64,000 nucleotides of DNA from Methanospirillum stamsii (GCF_046244385.1 NZ_CP176366.1:868001-932000), one strand, 5' to 3'; shown: positions 52,118 to 62,343, counted from the first letter of the stretch. Numbers and translations are program-made. Notes: generated from the letters alone by a model not told the origin.

Positions 52118-54647
52118 CACGGTAAGAAACCTTTTCTTGTTTTTGAGAAAAATGCGCATATAAAAGATCAAGTTCCTGCATCAGGTCATCAATCTCTCCA
52201 TATCTCTGATTTTTATCAGGAGACATGCAATTAGAGATGAGGGTATCAAATTTTGAATACCCTGCTTTATGATCCGATGGTAATGTTGCAAGAGGATTTG
52301 TAACTGAAGGCATAAGACCAGTAATAAGGTAATAAAAAATGGCCCCTACCTGATAAATATCTGTTTTTTTCCCAGGATTCCCATAATTGTCAGGATCAGA
52401 CTGTTCCGGAGCTGCAATCCAGCACTTATCAGGGATACGGGACTGAATCAAAACAGAAGTATCAAACCCGGAAATTTTCGGATTCAATCCTTTATCAAGG
52501 AGGATTACAGAAGGCTCTAGTAAATAATGCCTAACTCCCTGACGATGAGTATAGGCAATACCGTGGGCAAGACCCCGGACAATCCGTAAGGCAGCAGACG
52601 GAGGAATCGGCACCTTTAGATCTGCAAGAGTATACACCCGTCTTTTTTTCTGAATCGCTCCGGAAGGCAGATCAAATTCCAAAAAATAGACCGGATCACG
52701 TTCCCAATACTTTATTTGCAGAATATTCTGATGCTTTAGTGACCTCCATGCCTGAATTTGCAACTCTACACTTGAAATGGGGACATTGCCAGGATTAAGG
52801 ATACGAAGAGCTACAGATTCTGAATCTGAAGATTTTATAGCGTGATAAATTGTTCCCATCCGGTCAGTACTAACGAGTGATACTGGTTGATACAGGGAAA
52901 GTAATGAATCAGGGAATTCTGAAAAAGTGGGGATAGCAGACTTATTACTACCAGTGACATCAATAGAAGGAGATTGATTTTTTATAATGGTCGCAGTTTT
53001 CGAATCATTATCAGAAACAGAAGATTTTAAAGTGCCTCCGTTATTAGTGTCGGATAATTTTTTCTCTACCAGATTTTTGTACCTCTGAAGTACCGGATCA
53101 GAATCACCATCCTCTATTCTCTGTTTAAACCATTCCAGTGACTCTGTGAACTGACGAGAAAAGTAGAGATAAATTCCCTTATTATATGGAATCCTGACAG
53201 GAATAATAAGAGATGACCTCTCTTTAAAAGAGAGAGATATTTTTCTGAAAATTGATGATGCATCGTTATCAGGATCCTCCATTTCCAGTTCGACAGGCTC
53301 CTCTTCTCCTGCTTTAATCGTAGTGGTATCTGCAGTCAGATCAAAGAGGTTTTTATTGTTTATTTTTATAACTGCAATTATTTTGTCATTTTTTTGGTAA
53401 AATTTATCAAATATCCAGGATAAATCAGGCACTTTGGAGAGGATGCGATATTGGAAATGAACAACCCGGTTTTTCTCTTTTCCATCATCACCGGTGAATG
53501 TGAAATCAATTTCAGTGGCATTATCTCCAGGATCATCATCCATTAACTCCCGGATTAGGATCCTGAATTCCCCTGGAGGAATAGAAAGATTATCTATGAT
53601 TATTTCCTTTAATCCTTTATTGAAAACCTTGACTTTGAGAATTTTTTTCTCTCCCTGATGAAACAAACCGGCTATTGGATCAAACTTAACCTCTTCTTTA
53701 CTCATGTTTCTTTTCTTTACAATCGAAACATACCTTTTCCCTTTTTTTGAGATAGAAGGAGGTATTATTTGCGAAACTACATATTTCACCCGCTTAAGCC
53801 TCCCGGTCATAACTACAACAGCACATACACCTATAGCGGTAAGAGTCAGGACAAGTCCCAGGATAATAAAAAAATTCGAGAGAATGAGGGTCAGAACGGG
53901 GTCGGGGTTGTCAAGTAAAAAAGACTTTTTTGTTTCTATGGTTATGAATGATCTTTCAGGACTATAGGTAACTTCGATTATCGAATTCGGAAGGACCTGA
54001 ACTTTTTGCTCCATAACACCTTCATTTCCATCAACCGTGATGGTATGATAACCAACAGAAATACCAGGGATTGTGAGTGGGGTAACCCCTACATGAGTCC
54101 CATCCAACGCAACAGGAAAATGTGAATCACCTCCGGATACCTGTATTGTGCCAGAATCACCTGTTTGTACAACGCCTTCACTGATCTCCACTGGGATTAC
54201 AGTAAAATCGGAGACAGGAGTTGTTTTTCCTGAAGGAAGGATTTTTACAACAGCAAACTGAAGATCCACATGGCCAGGATTATATGCAGTTATCAAGAAC
54301 GGAAATTGGTAACTCTGTCCGCTATGGACACGTGAACCTTTCTGAAGAGGACTGATGAGAGGATCAACATTGATAAGACTATTATCTCCTGAATACTGAA
54401 CACCAAACTTTTCTACATCATATTCCCATGCAGTCATGCCAGAGTTTCGAAACTCAATCATAACCTGAATTTCCTGCCCTGTGATCAGGGTACGAGGAAT
54501 AGTATCTGTACTGAACTCACCTCCATAGTAGGAAATACCAGGTATTCCTCCGGTAACATCAGAACATACTCCGGAGATTAAGACTGAAAAAATGAGCAGA
54601 AAAAAGAGAATCGGAGATAAATAAGACCATTCATTACTTCCGGTCAT
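52110..54647 (-). CDS. membrane-anchored pseudokinase with outer Ig-like and PEGA domains (copy 3)
   Basis: The 845-residue protein: signal segment (10-28), Ig-like domain (about 40-150, STDTIPRTLITGQEIQVMIE), PEGA domain (164-228), membrane span (250-281), beta-rich and TPR-like middle (320-530), kinase-fold C-terminus (580-830). The ATP-site Lys is Arg615 (VALRIL), the HRD site is HYL (residues 707-709), and the DFG Asp is lost (SGF, 726-728). APEQ (746-749) and TDIYQVG (762-768) are conserved. So it is likely a pseudokinase and not active. Confidence 0.85.
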   Translation of the reverse strand: MTGSNEWSYLSPILFFLLIFSVLISGVCSDVTGGIPGISYYGGEFSTDTIPRTLITGQEIQVMIEFRNSGMTAWEYDVEKFGVQYSGDNSLINVDPLISPLQKGSRVHSGQSYQFPFLITAYNPGHVDLQFAVVKILPSGKTTPVSDFTVIPVEISEGVVQTGDSGTIQVSGGDSHFPVALDGTHVGVTPLTIPGISVGYHTITVDGNEGVMEQKVQVLPNSIIEVTYSPERSFITIETKKSFLLDNPDPVLTLILSNFFIILGLVLTLTAIGVCAVVVMTGRLKRVKYVVSQIIPPSISKKGKRYVSIVKKRNMSKEEVKFDPIAGLFHQGEKKILKVKVFNKGLKEIIIDNLSIPPGEFRILIRELMDDDPGDNATEIDFTFTGDDGKEKNRVVHFQYRILSKVPDLSWIFDKFYQKNDKIIAVIKINNKNLFDLTADTTTIKAGEEEPVELEMEDPDNDASSIFRKISLSFKERSSLIIPVRIPYNKGIYLYFSRQFTESLEWFKQRIEDGDSDPVLQRYKNLVEKKLSDTNNGGTLKSSVSDNDSKTATIIKNQSPSIDVTGSNKSAIPTFSEFPDSLLSLYQPVSLVSTDRMGTIYHAIKSSDSESVALRILNPGNVPISSVELQIQAWRSLKHQNILQIKYWERDPVYFLEFDLPSGAIQKKRRVYTLADLKVPIPPSAALRIVRGLAHGIAYTHRQGVRHYLLEPSVILLDKGLNPKISGFDTSVLIQSRIPDKCWIAAPEQSDPDNYGNPGKKTDIYQVGAIFYYLITGLMPSVTNPLATLPSDHKAGYSKFDTLISNCMSPDKNQRYGEIDDLMQELDLLYAHFSQKQEKVSYRDA

Positions 54648-57115
54648 GACTCGTCTCCAGAAATCAACAAATCATCAGATTCATGCGGCAACTGATTCAT
54701 TTCTCGGATATCGCGTAAAAAGATTTCAACAGAAGAATAGCGATCGCGTTTATACCGTGCAACAAGTTTCTGAAAACAATAATCATACCGGGCATAATGC
54801 ATATCGATTGATGACAGACGAAGTTTATCATCTCCGGAATCGACATCAACCCCTTCAGGATTGATAATTTTCCCACTGACAAACCAGAACCATATGGCAC
54901 CAAGTAAAAAAATATCGGTTCTTTTCCCGGGTTTTCCAAAAAATTCAGGATCTATTTGTTCAGGAGCACGAGCAAAAAATTCTTCTTTCCCACTTCCTCC
55001 GGCACCCCTGAGCGATTCCCGGATGAGACCAGATATTTTAGGCACCATCGGTTCATCAAGGAGAATGTGCTTAGGAGATAAATGATAGTGGCGAACACCC
55101 TGTTTGTGTAGATATAAAAGACCCTCTGAAATTTTCTCTAAAAGGGGAAACCAGATATCCTCAGGGAGAGGCACCGGGAGATCAAACAGATTCATCCTCT
55201 GTTTTCCGTCATAAAACCCTCCTGCAACATACTCCAGTTCAAGCATGACGATCGGTGAAAATTCTGCCCTGAACATCCGGAGTACATACGGATGCTTTAG
55301 TTGATAAAGCAGTGAAATTTCCGTATACAATGATGAACTAATTGTTTCTGTTGTTCGTGGAATTTTTAAAGCCCGTAATTCTCCGGTATCATTCCTTCTT
55401 ACAAGAATAACCGTAGCAAAAGGATCATCTCCCAGCACCCGGATAGGAGTATATCGGTCAAGTAATTCATCCGGATACCCGGGAATTTTTTTCACTATTT
55501 CAGGTTCAGCCTTCTTTTTCTTTCGATTATTCGCTTCCCGTATCCTCTCTATTGCTTCAAGAATTTCTTCATTTGAGGGATCTGATTTCAGGATTTCTTC
55601 CAGCAATAAAGCGGCTTCTTCCTCCAATCCCCATTTTAAAAGGATTTGAGCCTGATTGATATTCGCTTCAACATTATCCGGGTCAGACTGCAACAAGGTC
55701 CTGAAATATTCATATGCTTTTTCTACAACTCCACGGGCAAGAAGGGCAACACCACGATTATAGGGTATTGAAATGTTCTTTAAGAATTCAGAACCGCTTA
55801 TGAGTATTCGGAGAGGGAGAACGACCTCAGGTGCATCGTCTGTTGGTTCAGATAATTCGACGGGGAGTATCCCAAAACCACCAGCCCCGATATCCATATC
55901 CTCAACACGTATTCCGTTCTCTGAATGATTGGATATACCGATACTTGCAACAGCAGACCCTGGTTTTGCCTCAATGTCACGGACCTGAATATCTATATCA
56001 GGTAATGAGGAACTTTTATCCTTGCTTTTCTGTGCAGATGCTTTCTTTTTGTGAGAGATAGTCCCGTCCTTTCGCACAACGTTTCCGGATTTAATTGATT
56101 TACCTGGATCCTCCATTCGGGCGGAGTCCATCCCTCCTGATCCACCGGTTCCGGTTGATGAAATCCCCTCAATAAGTGGTTTTTTACTATGGACTTTTTC
56201 AAGGAGTTTTTTTTCCTGTTTTAATCTCTCGCTATCCCGATCTTCAGATTCATTATCTTTTTCTTCTTTCTTTTCCTGCTTTTCTTCAAGTCGCCTTCTT
56301 TTTCGGAGCCCATGTATTGCCACACCAGAACAAGCACAAATTATCAGAAGGATAATCAGGATTAGTGGAATATTTGCTTCGATATATCCAAGAAGCGTGC
56401 CATCTGAAACAGGTCCGGCCTTTTTTTTCTCAATGACCGGAGGGTTTTCATCACCCCGGATAAATAGCCGGGTCATCGTACCCCGTTCAACATCAGCCGG
56501 ATAGGTTTTATCAAAGGATTGATTGGAAACGCGGATTTCATAACTACCAGGTTTGATATCTGCGATTATTGCAGGAATGTTACCAATTGTCTGAGAACCC
56601 ATTGATACTTTCATATCAAGAATCGGACTCTCGACAAAAACAGATCCATTCACCGGTGAAGAAATTCCATCTGTTGGAACAATTACTACCCTTTTCACAT
56701 AGGTTTCGGTAACTTTCTGATCACCTGTTCCGGACCGCATAACCACAGAAAATTTCAGATCATACGTCCCGGGAATACCAAGAGGAAGCAGTGTAAAACC
56801 GAATGTTGCCACTTTCCCCGGAGTGATGTTCATGCCTTTTGTTAACCCGACAAATGAAGGGATTGCCGTAATTTTTGAATAATCTCCTTCATATAACAGG
56901 CCAAACCGCCTCATCTCATCTTCCCAGCTCACAAGTCCGCTATTCCTGAACGAAACAAGAACCGGGTATGAATGACCGGGAAGTACCCGGTCAGGAATCG
57001 TGTCACTCACATATGAAGGACCAAAACCTGGAATACCAATATCCAGATCTGCCAACGCTCCGGCTATAAAAGGGGAAGTACAAATTAGGCATAACGCAAG
57101 AATTCGGGCATACAT
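54644..57115 (-). CDS. membrane-anchored pseudokinase with outer Ig-like and PEGA domains (copy 2)
   Basis: The 823-residue protein: signal segment (1-22), Ig-like domain (about 28-145, VSDTIPDRVLPGHSYPVLVS), PEGA domain (157-219), membrane span (249-270), a long charged linker (270-380), Ig-like and TPR-like parts (375-540), kinase fold (550-805). Lys584 (ALKI) is kept, but the catalytic HRD is HYH (676-678) and DFG is SGL (695-697). APEQ (717-720) and TDIFLLG (733-739) remain. It overlaps copy 3 in an ATGA arrangement; a TATA-like CATTTATATAGG lies just upstream. Confidence 0.85.
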   Translation of the reverse strand: MYARILALCLICTSPFIAGALADLDIGIPGFGPSYVSDTIPDRVLPGHSYPVLVSFRNSGLVSWEDEMRRFGLLYEGDYSKITAIPSFVGLTKGMNITPGKVATFGFTLLPLGIPGTYDLKFSVVMRSGTGDQKVTETYVKRVVIVPTDGISSPVNGSVFVESPILDMKVSMGSQTIGNIPAIIADIKPGSYEIRVSNQSFDKTYPADVERGTMTRLFIRGDENPPVIEKKKAGPVSDGTLLGYIEANIPLILIILLIICACSGVAIHGLRKRRRLEEKQEKKEEKDNESEDRDSERLKQEKKLLEKVHSKKPLIEGISSTGTGGSGGMDSARMEDPGKSIKSGNVVRKDGTISHKKKASAQKSKDKSSSLPDIDIQVRDIEAKPGSAVASIGISNHSENGIRVEDMDIGAGGFGILPVELSEPTDDAPEVVLPLRILISGSEFLKNISIPYNRGVALLARGVVEKAYEYFRTLLQSDPDNVEANINQAQILLKWGLEEEAALLLEEILKSDPSNEEILEAIERIREANNRKKKKAEPEIVKKIPGYPDELLDRYTPIRVLGDDPFATVILVRRNDTGELRALKIPRTTETISSSLYTEISLLYQLKHPYVLRMFRAEFSPIVMLELEYVAGGFYDGKQRMNLFDLPVPLPEDIWFPLLEKISEGLLYLHKQGVRHYHLSPKHILLDEPMVPKISGLIRESLRGAGGSGKEEFFARAPEQIDPEFFGKPGKRTDIFLLGAIWFWFVSGKIINPEGVDVDSGDDKLRLSSIDMHYARYDYCFQKLVARYKRDRYSSVEIFLRDIREMNQLPHESDDLLISGDES

Positions 57116-57149
57116 CCGGAATTACCAATAATCAATCTAGTAGGTGTGC

Positions 57150-57165
57150 CGCCTATATAAATGCG
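57150..57165 (-). promoter_or_regulatory. TATA-like element upstream of pseudokinase copy 2
   Basis: On the minus strand CATTTATATAGG lies in the 54-base gap between copies 1 and 2, about 40 bases before the copy 2 start, so copies 2 and 3 (and the TPR gene) could be read independently of copy 1. Confidence 0.45.
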
Positions 57166-57169
57166 TGGA

Positions 57170-59212
57170 TTAGGCCTTTCTGAAAGCATTCAAGTCAGAT
57201 AATAATTCATCCATCAGGTCATATCGATCAGATTTCTTCAGGGATAACATTTTTAAGACGATTGGATCATAGACTGCCAGATTTTTCCGGATCTCAGAAG
57301 GAAGAACCAACTCTTCAGAGTGATCCTTAAAAGATCCGGGTTTTCCTGATGCCTTGAACGCTTCCGGACTATATGGGAGGTATCCGGTCAGGAGTTCATA
57401 AAAGATTACACCAAGCTGATAAATATCAGTTCTTCTACCAGGATTACCATATCGTTCTGAATTTTTTTGTTCGGGGGATATAAAAGCAGCATCTGCTTCA
57501 CGAACATCAGAATCCTTGATGGAAAACCCAAGTTCATTCCTCCCCCTCGCAAATCCGGATACCTTTGCCCGGAGTTTGGGAGTCAGGAGAACATCTCCGG
57601 TCTGAAGGTGGTAATGCCGGACACCGATATCATGGGCATATTTGAGGCCCTCCGCAATATCATTTATAAGGGAGACTGCATAATGCTCCCGGATTGGTTT
57701 TGGGAGCCCGCACAATGAGGTATGGTGGTTCCCCTTGTACGTTATTCCCCCAAGGTACTCATTCTCAAGATAGGACATATCATCAAGAAATTCAGACCGA
57801 AACAGATGAACAATATTTGGATGACGAAGTGAGCGCCATACTGAAGTCTCCTTCTGTAGTATTTCGCTTCCTTCCTGTTTCATATTACCAATTTTTAAGG
57901 CCCTTACCGCTCCGGTATCTTTTTTCCGGACTTTATAGACACGGGCATATGAATCAGATCCGGCAATGCCCAGTGGTTCATACCGATCACGAAGAGCATG
58001 CGGAAACCCCCACATGCCTTCAATTTCTTTCCCTTCCTGGTCTGGATCATCCACATTGATATCCGGGTTTTCCTCATCGGTTTCAATGGGTTTCTGAATA
58101 CCACCCCCTTCTTCCCGTCGTAAAGTCCGGTCACGCACTGCATTTTCTTTTCCCGTGCCTGAACCGGAAGTTTTTACAGACTTCTTCTGCTCCGATAATC
58201 CTCCAGGCCCGGTATTCGTTGTGCTGTCACCCGATGTACCCCCTTTTCCCTTTTCTTTTTCAGCCCTTCGAAATCTTCCTTTTCCATCCGGAGAGGAGGA
58301 TACAAGAATAATCGGCCTTGTAAACCGCCGTATCGGGTGATTTTCAGGAATACGGGTGGTATTCATCATGAGGATTTGAAATCCCAGGAATAATACAACA
58401 ATAGTAATAATAAGCAGAGGCAGGTTATCGATTACCCATCCAAGGGGGGTAAATTTTAGAAGCTTTTCAGTTTTTACGGAAGGTATCTCACCGGTTGTCA
58501 GATCAACAGTAACTCTGCTGACCGATCCGGCCTCTACCTGGACCTGGGTCCATTTTGTCGGGTAATCAGGATGGGTAATGGTAATTTCATATTTCGCAGG
58601 ATTTAAATCAGGGAGCGTCAGGGGAGTTATTCCTTTCTCTTCCCCGCCCATCTGAACGGTTGCCTTTGAGGGATTAGAATCAACGATTATTGATCCGACA
58701 TCTCCGGAAGAGACACCTTCCTTTGGTATTACGGTTATCTTTTTGGTAAACCCATTGGAGAAAGGAGTATACTTGTTATCTCCCTTCCGGGTAGACATGG
58801 AAAAACTGAGATCATACTCTCCCGGTTTTTCCGGCGGGGTGAGGGTGAAGGGAAAAGAAAAATCCTCCTGTGTTTCCACCTTAATATCAGATGGAATTTG
58901 AGAAAAAACAGGTTCAACTTCTATTGAAGATTGTAATCCCTGGTAAAGGAGCCCGAATTTTTCAACGCCCCATTCCCATGAGACCATACCGGCATTCCGA
59001 TAGGTAATGGTTATCGGATATGTTGAACCTGCTTCAATGCTCGAAGGAATCGTATCTGAAACATACTCTCCCATGTAATATCCGACATTGGAGGAGGGAT
59101 TGTCATACATTCCATTCACCGCTAAAACAGGAACGCCCTGAAAAAAAATGAAAATAAGACTGATTATTACAAATCTGACAAATTTTTCTCTGAAATAATC
59201 TGAACCTGGCAT
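57170..59212 (-). CDS. membrane-anchored pseudokinase with outer Ig-like and PEGA domains (copy 1)
   Basis: The 680-residue protein: signal segment (about 12-32), Ig-like domain (about 44-160, VSDTIPSSIEAGSTYPITIT), PEGA domain (172-238), membrane span (262-283), charged low-complexity linker (300-400), kinase fold (408-678). Lys440 (ALKIG) is kept; HRD is HYH (533-535), DFG is SGF (552-554); SPEQ (579-582) and TDIYQLG (595-601) remain. It is divergent from the F390 synthetase gene and followed by copies 2 and 3 on the same strand. The Ig-like domain shares the pattern DTIPxxxxxGxxYP...YRNxGxxSWE with both. Confidence 0.85.
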   Translation of the reverse strand: MPGSDYFREKFVRFVIISLIFIFFQGVPVLAVNGMYDNPSSNVGYYMGEYVSDTIPSSIEAGSTYPITITYRNAGMVSWEWGVEKFGLLYQGLQSSIEVEPVFSQIPSDIKVETQEDFSFPFTLTPPEKPGEYDLSFSMSTRKGDNKYTPFSNGFTKKITVIPKEGVSSGDVGSIIVDSNPSKATVQMGGEEKGITPLTLPDLNPAKYEITITHPDYPTKWTQVQVEAGSVSRVTVDLTTGEIPSVKTEKLLKFTPLGWVIDNLPLLIITIVVLFLGFQILMMNTTRIPENHPIRRFTRPIILVSSSPDGKGRFRRAEKEKGKGGTSGDSTTNTGPGGLSEQKKSVKTSGSGTGKENAVRDRTLRREEGGGIQKPIETDEENPDINVDDPDQEGKEIEGMWGFPHALRDRYEPLGIAGSDSYARVYKVRKKDTGAVRALKIGNMKQEGSEILQKETSVWRSLRHPNIVHLFRSEFLDDMSYLENEYLGGITYKGNHHTSLCGLPKPIREHYAVSLINDIAEGLKYAHDIGVRHYHLQTGDVLLTPKLRAKVSGFARGRNELGFSIKDSDVREADAAFISPEQKNSERYGNPGRRTDIYQLGVIFYELLTGYLPYSPEAFKASGKPGSFKDHSEELVLPSEIRKNLAVYDPIVLKMLSLKKSDRYDLMDELLSDLNAFRKA

Positions 59213-59269
59213 TCGTCCCTTCCAAAACCTAAGAAATGTATAAACAATTCTTGCACCTATGATTCAAAA

Positions 59270-60622
59270 ATGCACGCATCAGAGTATCTCAGACCTGAAA
59301 TAGAAACGATGAATTATCCGGATCTTGAAGCCCTGATTGACGAGCGGATCCGATATACAATAGACTATGCTGCAGAGCATTCACCTTTTTATAAAAAATA
59401 TTTCCGGGAACACAACGTTACCCCGGGAGATATCAAAAGTCATGAAGACCTGCTTGAATTACCCGTTATAAACGGTCAGGTTATCAGGGAGAACCAACCC
59501 CCGGTAACGCAGGAATTTATGCTTAAAAGCCTTGACTGGAAAGATGTCTACACTATTCATGAAACCAGCGGGACCAGTGGTACGCCAAAGAGTTTTTTCC
59601 TCTCCTGGGATGACTGGAAACGATATGCAGAAAAATACGGACGAATATTTGTCTCACAAGGGTTTTCACCTGGAGACAAACTGATTATCTGTGCCAGTTA
59701 TGGAATGAACGTCGGTGCCAACACCATGACCCTTGCAGCACGAGAAGTAGGAATGAGCATTATCCCAACCGGAAAATGCACCTTCCCGATACGTCTTATC
59801 CAATCATATAAACCAACCGGGATAGTTGGGAGTGTATTCAAATTTTTGCGCCTGGCGCGGAGAATGAAAACAGAAGGGATGGACCCTGCATCTTCAAGTC
59901 TGCAACGTCTCGTAATCGGAGGGGAGAGTTTTGCAGATGAATCAAGAAAATATGTACAGGAGCTCTATGATTGTGAAGTTTACAACAGTTATGGAAGCAC
60001 TGAAGGAACTATGTGTGGAGAATGCAAAGCACTTGCCGGCCTTCATGTTCCGGAGGATATCGTTCATCTCGATATTCATGATCCAAGGCACCAGAGATTC
60101 CTTCCGGATGGGGAAGAGGGACATATCGTACTTACAACCCTCCTGAAACCTGGAGAAAAGTGTGGCTCGCTGCTCATCAATTATGATACTGATGACACAA
60201 CAAAAGTAATCAGCAGAAGCAGGTGTTCCTGTGGTAGAACCCACATGAGGATAAAAAATCCATGGCGGGAAACAGAAACCATTCAGATCTTCGAGGTTCC
60301 GATTAACCGGATAGATATAGAACGTGCTGTATTCCAGCCAGAAAACCTTCCTTCCCTAACCGGCGAATATGAAGCATTTGTATATGGAGAAGAAGAGAAC
60401 GAAATTACTCTCCGGATATCAGTCGAAGCCGAGGATAAGGATGCATGCAGCATTCACGATATTTCAGATACCATCATCAACTCAATATTAAAAAATAAGC
60501 CCAAACTCGCCGGAAGTTATGATGAAGGAGTATTTCAGATTCTGATCCACATAACCGGACCTGGAGGATTAGAATTACACCAGATACGAGGCAGACCTAA
60601 AAGATTAATTGATAGGAGATAA
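59270..60622 (+). CDS. coenzyme F390 synthetase
   Basis: Adenylate-forming enzyme (450 residues) of the phenylacetate-CoA ligase-like family that joins AMP or GMP to coenzyme F420 (F390) when the cell is oxidised, signalling redox state. Motifs are TSGTSGTPKSFFLS (near residue 106), GGESFADESRKYV and YGSTEGTMCGECKA (near residue 240). A zinc-type CSCG is near residue 322. It begins 57 bases after the divergent pseudokinase start. Confidence 0.87.
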   Translation: MHASEYLRPEIETMNYPDLEALIDERIRYTIDYAAEHSPFYKKYFREHNVTPGDIKSHEDLLELPVINGQVIRENQPPVTQEFMLKSLDWKDVYTIHETSGTSGTPKSFFLSWDDWKRYAEKYGRIFVSQGFSPGDKLIICASYGMNVGANTMTLAAREVGMSIIPTGKCTFPIRLIQSYKPTGIVGSVFKFLRLARRMKTEGMDPASSSLQRLVIGGESFADESRKYVQELYDCEVYNSYGSTEGTMCGECKALAGLHVPEDIVHLDIHDPRHQRFLPDGEEGHIVLTTLLKPGEKCGSLLINYDTDDTTKVISRSRCSCGRTHMRIKNPWRETETIQIFEVPINRIDIERAVFQPENLPSLTGEYEAFVYGEEENEITLRISVEAEDKDACSIHDISDTIINSILKNKPKLAGSYDEGVFQILIHITGPGGLELHQIRGRPKRLIDRR

Positions 60623-60643
60623 CCCCTTATTCAGGGGTTTTTT
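60621..60643. terminator. bidirectional hairpin terminator
   Basis: AACCCC (60621-60626) pairs with GGGGTT (60634-60639) around TTATTCA and runs into a T-run to 60643. It overlaps the stop codons of both the F390 synthetase and cytidylate kinase genes, which converge here. Confidence 0.65.
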
Positions 60644-61164
60644 ATTGCATTTATTGCAGAAGAGACAATATTCCCCAATTGTTCAACGGTCCACATCTCA
60701 GTATCCAGCACCATTTGATAAGGAGTCAGAGAACAAATATCAATATTATAATATTTTTTATAGCGAAGTGCTTCACTTGCTTCACGTTCTTCAGTTGCCT
60801 TCATTGCCGCATCAAAGTCAGCAAATTGATCACGAGCAAGAATTCGTTTCACCCTGCATTCAAGCGAGGCTTTGAGCCATATTTTCAAATCTGCTTCAGG
60901 AATCATCCATCCGGATAATCTTGCTTCAGCAATAATATGAGGATTTGAGAGAACAATATCCCGTTGTCTTTCATCGATCAGCTTATCAACCGATGGATCT
61001 TCCTCACAGAAAGCACCAAATTCTGCAAGAGTATGCCCTCGCTCTTTTGCCATCTGCCTGAATACTTCTCCGGCGGATATGACATCCATCCGGTGAATTT
61101 CAGCAAGATGATAGGTGAGTGAGGTGGTTCCACTACCAGGAAGCCCGCTGATCGTAATGCGCAT
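60631..61164 (-). CDS. cmk: cytidylate kinase (archaeal type)
   Basis: The 177-residue enzyme phosphorylates CMP/dCMP. P-loop GLPGSGTTSLTYHLAE is near residue 7, then DVISAGEVFRQMAKERGHTL and EARLSGWMI. It shares one base with the DUF106 gene and is the last visible gene of the ribosomal-protein/secY cluster. Confidence 0.92.
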   Translation of the reverse strand: MRITISGLPGSGTTSLTYHLAEIHRMDVISAGEVFRQMAKERGHTLAEFGAFCEEDPSVDKLIDERQRDIVLSNPHIIAEARLSGWMIPEADLKIWLKASLECRVKRILARDQFADFDAAMKATEEREASEALRYKKYYNIDICSLTPYQMVLDTEMWTVEQLGNIVSSAINAIKNP

Positions 61165-61766
61165 TACAGTCCCCCGATATCAAGGGCCTTCCTGATTACC
61201 TGGGAAAGTGTTATGGAACAAAGCATGTACCAGATGATCCAGGCAGGAGCCGGCCCAAGAATCAGGTCGGTCAGATGAACCAGACCAAAGAATGGCATAT
61301 TGATCATGGCATCAAAATTATTGAGCCTAAATATGAGCCAGAAGAAGATGGGTAACGTTATGACCATAATGTACCCCATCGGCTTAAACTGGGCCTGACT
61401 CATCTCCATCTGGTCCTTCATCATTTTATCCCGCTTGGATTCCATCTTCTTAATCTTTTTCTCATCCTTTGAGAGCATCGCTTCCCGATATTCCTTTTGG
61501 AACTCTTTCATCCGGTTTTGCGTCTCTTTCATCTTCTTATAATTAATAGTATATTTCTGGATGATAGAAGAATAAAAACCGGTCATCGCAGAAAGGATGA
61601 TAATAACAATATAAAATGGTATATGAAAAGAATCAACAAGAGGACCTAATACCACATTTAGTGATGTTCCTAAGGTATTCCTGACAGATTCAATACTCGC
61701 TATAAAAAGCAGCCCCATCGCCAGGATCAGGGGCATCATACTCATCGTTGTTGATTGAGATGCCAT
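61164..61766 (-). CDS. DUF106 (EMC3/YidC-like) membrane protein
   Basis: The 200-residue archaeal member of the Oxa1/YidC/Get1/EMC3 superfamily, with an N-terminal segment, a charged cytoplasmic coiled coil (about residues 78-125; MKETQNRMKEFQKEYREAML) and two C-terminal membrane segments. Proposed to aid insertion of membrane proteins with SecY, beside which it is encoded. Confidence 0.87.
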   Translation of the reverse strand: MASQSTTMSMMPLILAMGLLFIASIESVRNTLGTSLNVVLGPLVDSFHIPFYIVIIILSAMTGFYSSIIQKYTINYKKMKETQNRMKEFQKEYREAMLSKDEKKIKKMESKRDKMMKDQMEMSQAQFKPMGYIMVITLPIFFWLIFRLNNFDAMINMPFFGLVHLTDLILGPAPAWIIWYMLCSITLSQVIRKALDIGGL

Positions 61767-61770
61767 TATG

Positions 61771-62343
61771 TTACCTAAGGGTCTGGACCATATCTTCTAC
61801 TGCTTTTTCAAGCAAAAAGTCCGGATTTTTGATATATCGAATCGTACATCCGGTAAACATCGCATATGCTGCTGCTACTGCACGGTTAAAATCCTGATGA
61901 TCCTGAATATCCCTGTATCCTTCAATATCCCGAACTCGTGATGCGTCAGATAACCTGCGTTTCAGAATTTGATCAGAATCTGTCTCTACAAGAATTATTA
62001 GATCGGGTTTTAATTCTTTTAATACCCATTCAGGTAGTCCGGCAAGAAAACCGACAGGAGTCTTAACCGATGCATGAGTATCGATTATGACGTTCCCATC
62101 AATCCGGGCAATCGCCTGGGAAGCTAGTTGTTGAAGCCGTTTTTGAGTGTTTTTATCCAGTTTCCGCATTTCATCGCGGTCCTGAACCATATTCTCTTTT
62201 TGTGCAACTTCAAACATAAAGGTACCAAAATTAATACTCTGATATGGTACCCCTTCTTCCTCAAGCCGTCTGATTGACTCAGTAATGACCGAGGTCTTTC
62301 CGACCCCGGGCACTCCGGTAATAATGACTTTCTTCCCGGTCAT
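61771..62343 (-). CDS. adkA: archaeal adenylate kinase
   Basis: The 190-residue archaeal AdkA: P-loop TGVPGVGKTSVITES, NFGTFMFEVA and DRDEMRKLD, then IDTHASVKTPVGFLAGLP and the ERR-like motif DQILKRRLSDASRVRD. The longer frame to 62427 runs into secY; the ATG at 62343 gives the usual start MTGKKVIITGV. Confidence 0.93.
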   Translation of the reverse strand: MTGKKVIITGVPGVGKTSVITESIRRLEEEGVPYQSINFGTFMFEVAQKENMVQDRDEMRKLDKNTQKRLQQLASQAIARIDGNVIIDTHASVKTPVGFLAGLPEWVLKELKPDLIILVETDSDQILKRRLSDASRVRDIEGYRDIQDHQDFNRAVAAAYAMFTGCTIRYIKNPDFLLEKAVEDMVQTLR

